This document shows, piece after piece, positions 4,341-6,649 of a stretch of DNA of 6,649 bases. The notes under the pieces are model-generated. The model made no database searches. It saw nothing but the letters and a program-made list of their open reading frames with translations, and had not been told where the DNA came from. Source of the DNA: Candidatus Liptonbacteria bacterium RIFCSPLOWO2_01_FULL_53_13 (GTDB taxonomy: Bacteria; Patescibacteriota; Minisyncoccia; UBA6257; 2-01-FULL-56-20); assembly GCA_001818895.1 (NCBI GenBank), contig MHLB01000041.1, forward strand, positions 9,366 to 16,014, written 5' to 3'. Within the stretch, counting starts at the first letter, position 1. Each line of letters begins with the position of its first letter. Both the position numbers and the translations under genes were made by a program.

Positions 4341-6649
4341 TTAGACGCTTATTTTTCTTAATCGCAATGAATTCAACACAACGCTGATACTGCTGAATGC
4401 CATCGCTATAGCGGCAAAAATCGGATTAAGCAGGACTCCAAAGAACGGATAAAGGACGCCGGCGGCAACGGGGATAAAAGCGATGTTGTAGAAAAACGCC
4501 CAAAAAAGATTCTGTTTTATTATCTTCATGGTGCGCTTTGAGATATTTATCACTTCCGGGATAAGCATCAAATCGCCGCGCATGAGCGTGATATTGGCTG
4601 ATTCCATGGCGATATCCGTGCCTTCGCCCATGGCGATACCGATATTGGCTTGGGTAAGCGCGGGCGCGTCATTGATACCATCGCCGATCATCGCCACAAT
4701 TTTTCCTTGATTCTGAAGTTCGCGTACTTTTTCCGACTTCTTGTCGGGCAATACCTCGCTCATCACATTATCTATGTTCGCCTGGGCCGCGATAGCGCGG
4801 GCAGTGCGGTCATTGTCTCCGGTCAGCATCCACACGTCTATATTGTTCTTTTTTAACGCCCGCACCGCTTCAATTGATTCCTTTTTCAGCACATCGGCGA
4901 CAGCAAGCGCGCCTTTAATTTTCTTATCAACCGCAAGGATCATGACTGTTTTCCCTTCGCTTTCAAGTCTGGCGATAGCGTTCTCATGGAGAGACGTGTC
5001 AAGACCGATGTCGGCCATCAGAGATCGATTCCCCAAATATGCCTCAATCTTTTGAGATTGAACCTGTAAAAATCCCCGCAGGCCCTTTCCGGAAATAGCT
5101 TTAAAATCTTCCAATTTATAAAGCTCGATTTTCTCTTTTGCCACCTCGTCTATAATCGCTTTATCAAGCGGATGTGAGGATTTTTGGTCAATGCTTGCGG
5201 CATACTGCAATATGGCCTGCGCCAGGGGGTGCTCCGACCGCTGTTCCAGGGAAGCGGCGAGGTTGAGAATTTCTTCCCGGTGGCCGTCGTTAAACACAAT
5301 AATATCGGTCAATTGCGGCTTCCCTTGGGTGAGGGTGCCGGTTTTATCCAAAATCACCGTATTTATCTTGTTGGCAATTTCAAGCGAAGCGGCATCTTTT
5401 ATCAGAATCCCCCTGCTTGCCGCACTGCCCGAAGAAACCATAATGGCCATCGGAGTAGCCAGGCCGAGCGCGCAAGGGCAGGCGATGATCAAGACCGCCA
5501 CGAAATTTACAAGAGCGAACGTGAAGGCGGGCGCGGGCCCGAAGAAAAACCAAAGAATAAAAGTTGAGAAAGCAATGATAAATACCGCAGGAACAAAGTA
5601 AGAAGAAACAAGGTCCGCCAGCCGCTGGATCGGCGCCTTGGAACCCTGGGCTTCCTCCACCATTTTGATGATCTGCGAGAGTACCGTGTCTTTCCCGATC
5701 TTGGTCGCGCGGAAAGTGAATGTCCCGAATTTATTTATGGTGCTGCCGACAACCGGGCTGTCAACTTTTTTATGAACCGGCATTGATTCTCCGGTAATCA
5801 TTGACTCGTCAATCTCCGAGTCGCCCTCAACAATTTTCCCGTCAACCGGAATTCTTTCTCCGGGACGAACGACTATCAATTCACCCACGATAACGTCGGA
5901 AATCGGTATCTCAATTTCTTTTCCGCCTGCCCCGTAGGAAGCTGGCTTCCCTTCGGGGTCCCTTACAACCCTTGCGGTCTTGGGCTGCAGTCCGATGAGT
6001 TTCTTAATGGCTTCCGACGCTCTTCCTTTCATCAGGACCTCAAAATATTTTCCAAGCAGAATCAAGACGATGATGATCGCCGAGGTGTCGAAATAAATCG
6101 CCGGCATTATCCCCCCTCTTGTGAAAAAGGCCGGGAATATCGTGACTGCCATGCTGTAAAAATACGCAGCCAGCGTACCGATGGCGATCAGGGTATTCAT
6201 ATCGGCCGTGCGGTATTTAAAGAGAAGCTTAAGCCCGCTGTAAAATTGCGAGCCGATCCAAAATTGCACCGGAGTGGTGAGGACCAGAAGAGCCCAGTTG
6301 CCGTTCAAGATCTGCGGCACGAAAGAGAACCACTCCGGGAAACTGCCTAAGAAGATAAAAAAGGAAAGCGCGCCGCCGATAATAAGCTTGCGCTTCATGA
6401 TTTTTATCTGTTTTTCCCGCTCGGTTTTTTCCTTGTCCAACACTTCCTCCGCTTCACCTTCCTCCTTGATCGGCTTGTAGCCGGCATCAACAATAACCTT
6501 GAAAATATCATCGGTATTCGAGAGCGACGGGTCAAAAACCACTTTTGCCCGAAGATTGGAAAAATCAACGTCTATATTCTTAATGCCCGGTAATTTCTTG
6601 ATGGCGTTCTGAACGACCATCGCGCAATGGGGAGAATCCATGCCCAAAA
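4341..6649 (-). CDS. copA: Cu(I)-exporting P1B-type ATPase (N-terminus outside window)
   Basis: At least 768 residues, numbered here from the codon at 6645-6647; the frame continues past the window edge. Order: HMA domain (1-60) with MDSPHC instead of MxCxxC; membrane segments from about 88; actuator domain with TGES (285-288); CPC in the ion channel (390-392); phosphorylation site DKTGT (434-438); nucleotide-binding domain with SEHP (471-474); GDGIND (655-660); and YN (720-721) and MAFSS (749-753) in the last two membrane segments. CPC, YN and MxxSS together are the signature of Cu(I) pumps (P1B-1), which export copper from the cytoplasm using ATP. Oddities: the first metal-binding Cys is Ser, and the His-Pro helix is duplicated in tandem (464-501). 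Sampled lines are about 47% GC against 55-57% in neighbours. It is the first visible gene of the copper cluster; any promoter or regulator lies to the right. Confidence 0.95.
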   Translation of the reverse strand, partial: LGMDSPHCAMVVQNAIKKLPGIKNIDVDFSNLRAKVVFDPSLSNTDDIFKVIVDAGYKPIKEEGEAEEVLDKEKTEREKQIKIMKRKLIIGGALSFFIFLGSFPEWFSFVPQILNGNWALLVLTTPVQFWIGSQFYSGLKLLFKYRTADMNTLIAIGTLAAYFYSMAVTIFPAFFTRGGIMPAIYFDTSAIIIVLILLGKYFEVLMKGRASEAIKKLIGLQPKTARVVRDPEGKPASYGAGGKEIEIPISDVIVGELIVVRPGERIPVDGKIVEGDSEIDESMITGESMPVHKKVDSPVVGSTINKFGTFTFRATKIGKDTVLSQIIKMVEEAQGSKAPIQRLADLVSSYFVPAVFIIAFSTFILWFFFGPAPAFTFALVNFVAVLIIACPCALGLATPMAIMVSSGSAASRGILIKDAASLEIANKINTVILDKTGTLTQGKPQLTDIIVFNDGHREEILNLAASLEQRSEHPLAQAILQYAASIDQKSSHPLDKAIIDEVAKEKIELYKLEDFKAISGKGLRGFLQVQSQKIEAYLGNRSLMADIGLDTSLHENAIARLESEGKTVMILAVDKKIKGALAVADVLKKESIEAVRALKKNNIDVWMLTGDNDRTARAIAAQANIDNVMSEVLPDKKSEKVRELQNQGKIVAMIGDGINDAPALTQANIGIAMGEGTDIAMESANITLMRGDLMLIPEVINISKRTMKIIKQNLFWAFFYNIAFIPVAAGVLYPFFGVLLNPIFAAIAMAFSSISVVLNSLRLRKISV
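5145..5258 (-). repeat. In-frame 2 x 57-bp tandem duplication inside copA (His-Pro helix)
   Basis: Residues 464-482 and 483-501 are two adjacent 19-residue units. AASLEQRSEHPLAQAI and AASIDQKSSHPLDKAI share 10 of 16 residues, including HPL and the final AI. By my count the DNA of these 16 codons matches at only about 25 of 48 bases, so the duplication is old or the protein similarity is selected. The sequence after the second unit rejoins the usual path (AKEKIEL...GKG). Confidence 0.65.

Noticed and set aside
1..6649. CRISPR array, tRNA, rRNA, transposase or toxin-antitoxin genes
   Set aside because: No regularly spaced repeats, cloverleaf-like sequence, or matching protein motifs were seen on either strand.

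Overview
The window looks like a stretch of a bacterial chromosome, most plausibly from the Patescibacteria/CPR (Parcubacteria-like). This placement is an inference from gene style: a surface protein with terpenoid-cyclase-type repeats and an Ala/Pro/Ser-rich tail, a compact copper cluster, few Shine-Dalgarno sequences and palindromic intergenic repeats. No rRNA or marker gene is present to prove it. The standard code fits: stops are TAA, TAG, TAA, TAA and one TGA, and no TGA is read as sense in about 1,700 codons.

Left part, + strand (1-2719). The window opens inside a gene for an exported or surface alpha/alpha-toroid repeat protein (to 1124). A 155-bp AT-rich gap follows. It holds a perfect DnaA-box sequence, an 18-bp inverted repeat, an extended -10 promoter and an about 82-nt leader whose hairpins can hide the ribosome binding site of the next gene. 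That gene (1280-2719) encodes a type I glutamine synthetase of 479 aa that lacks the adenylylation tyrosine and has several unusual active-site neighbours.

Right part, - strand (2721-6649). Three genes, transcribed right to left, form a copper-handling cluster: a Cu(I) P1B-type ATPase (copA, start outside the window), a fusion of a heavy-metal-associated (HMA) domain to a DsbD/CcdA-like membrane domain, and a membrane-anchored cupredoxin. Together they would bind cytoplasmic Cu(I), pump it out, and pass copper or electrons across the membrane to an extracytoplasmic cupredoxin. Two copies of a palindromic repeat (ctggattcc...gggaatgacat), in the same orientation, sit in the two gaps of this cluster.

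The glutamine synthetase and the cupredoxin gene meet tail to tail with one base between their stop codons. The points most worth a second look are an in-frame duplication of the His-Pro helix in the ATPase nucleotide-binding domain, the single TGA that separates the HMA/DsbD-like gene from an in-frame cupredoxin, the Ser-for-Cys change in the ATPase metal-binding motif, and the foldable leader of the glutamine synthetase gene. I did not see a clearly new multi-gene system.
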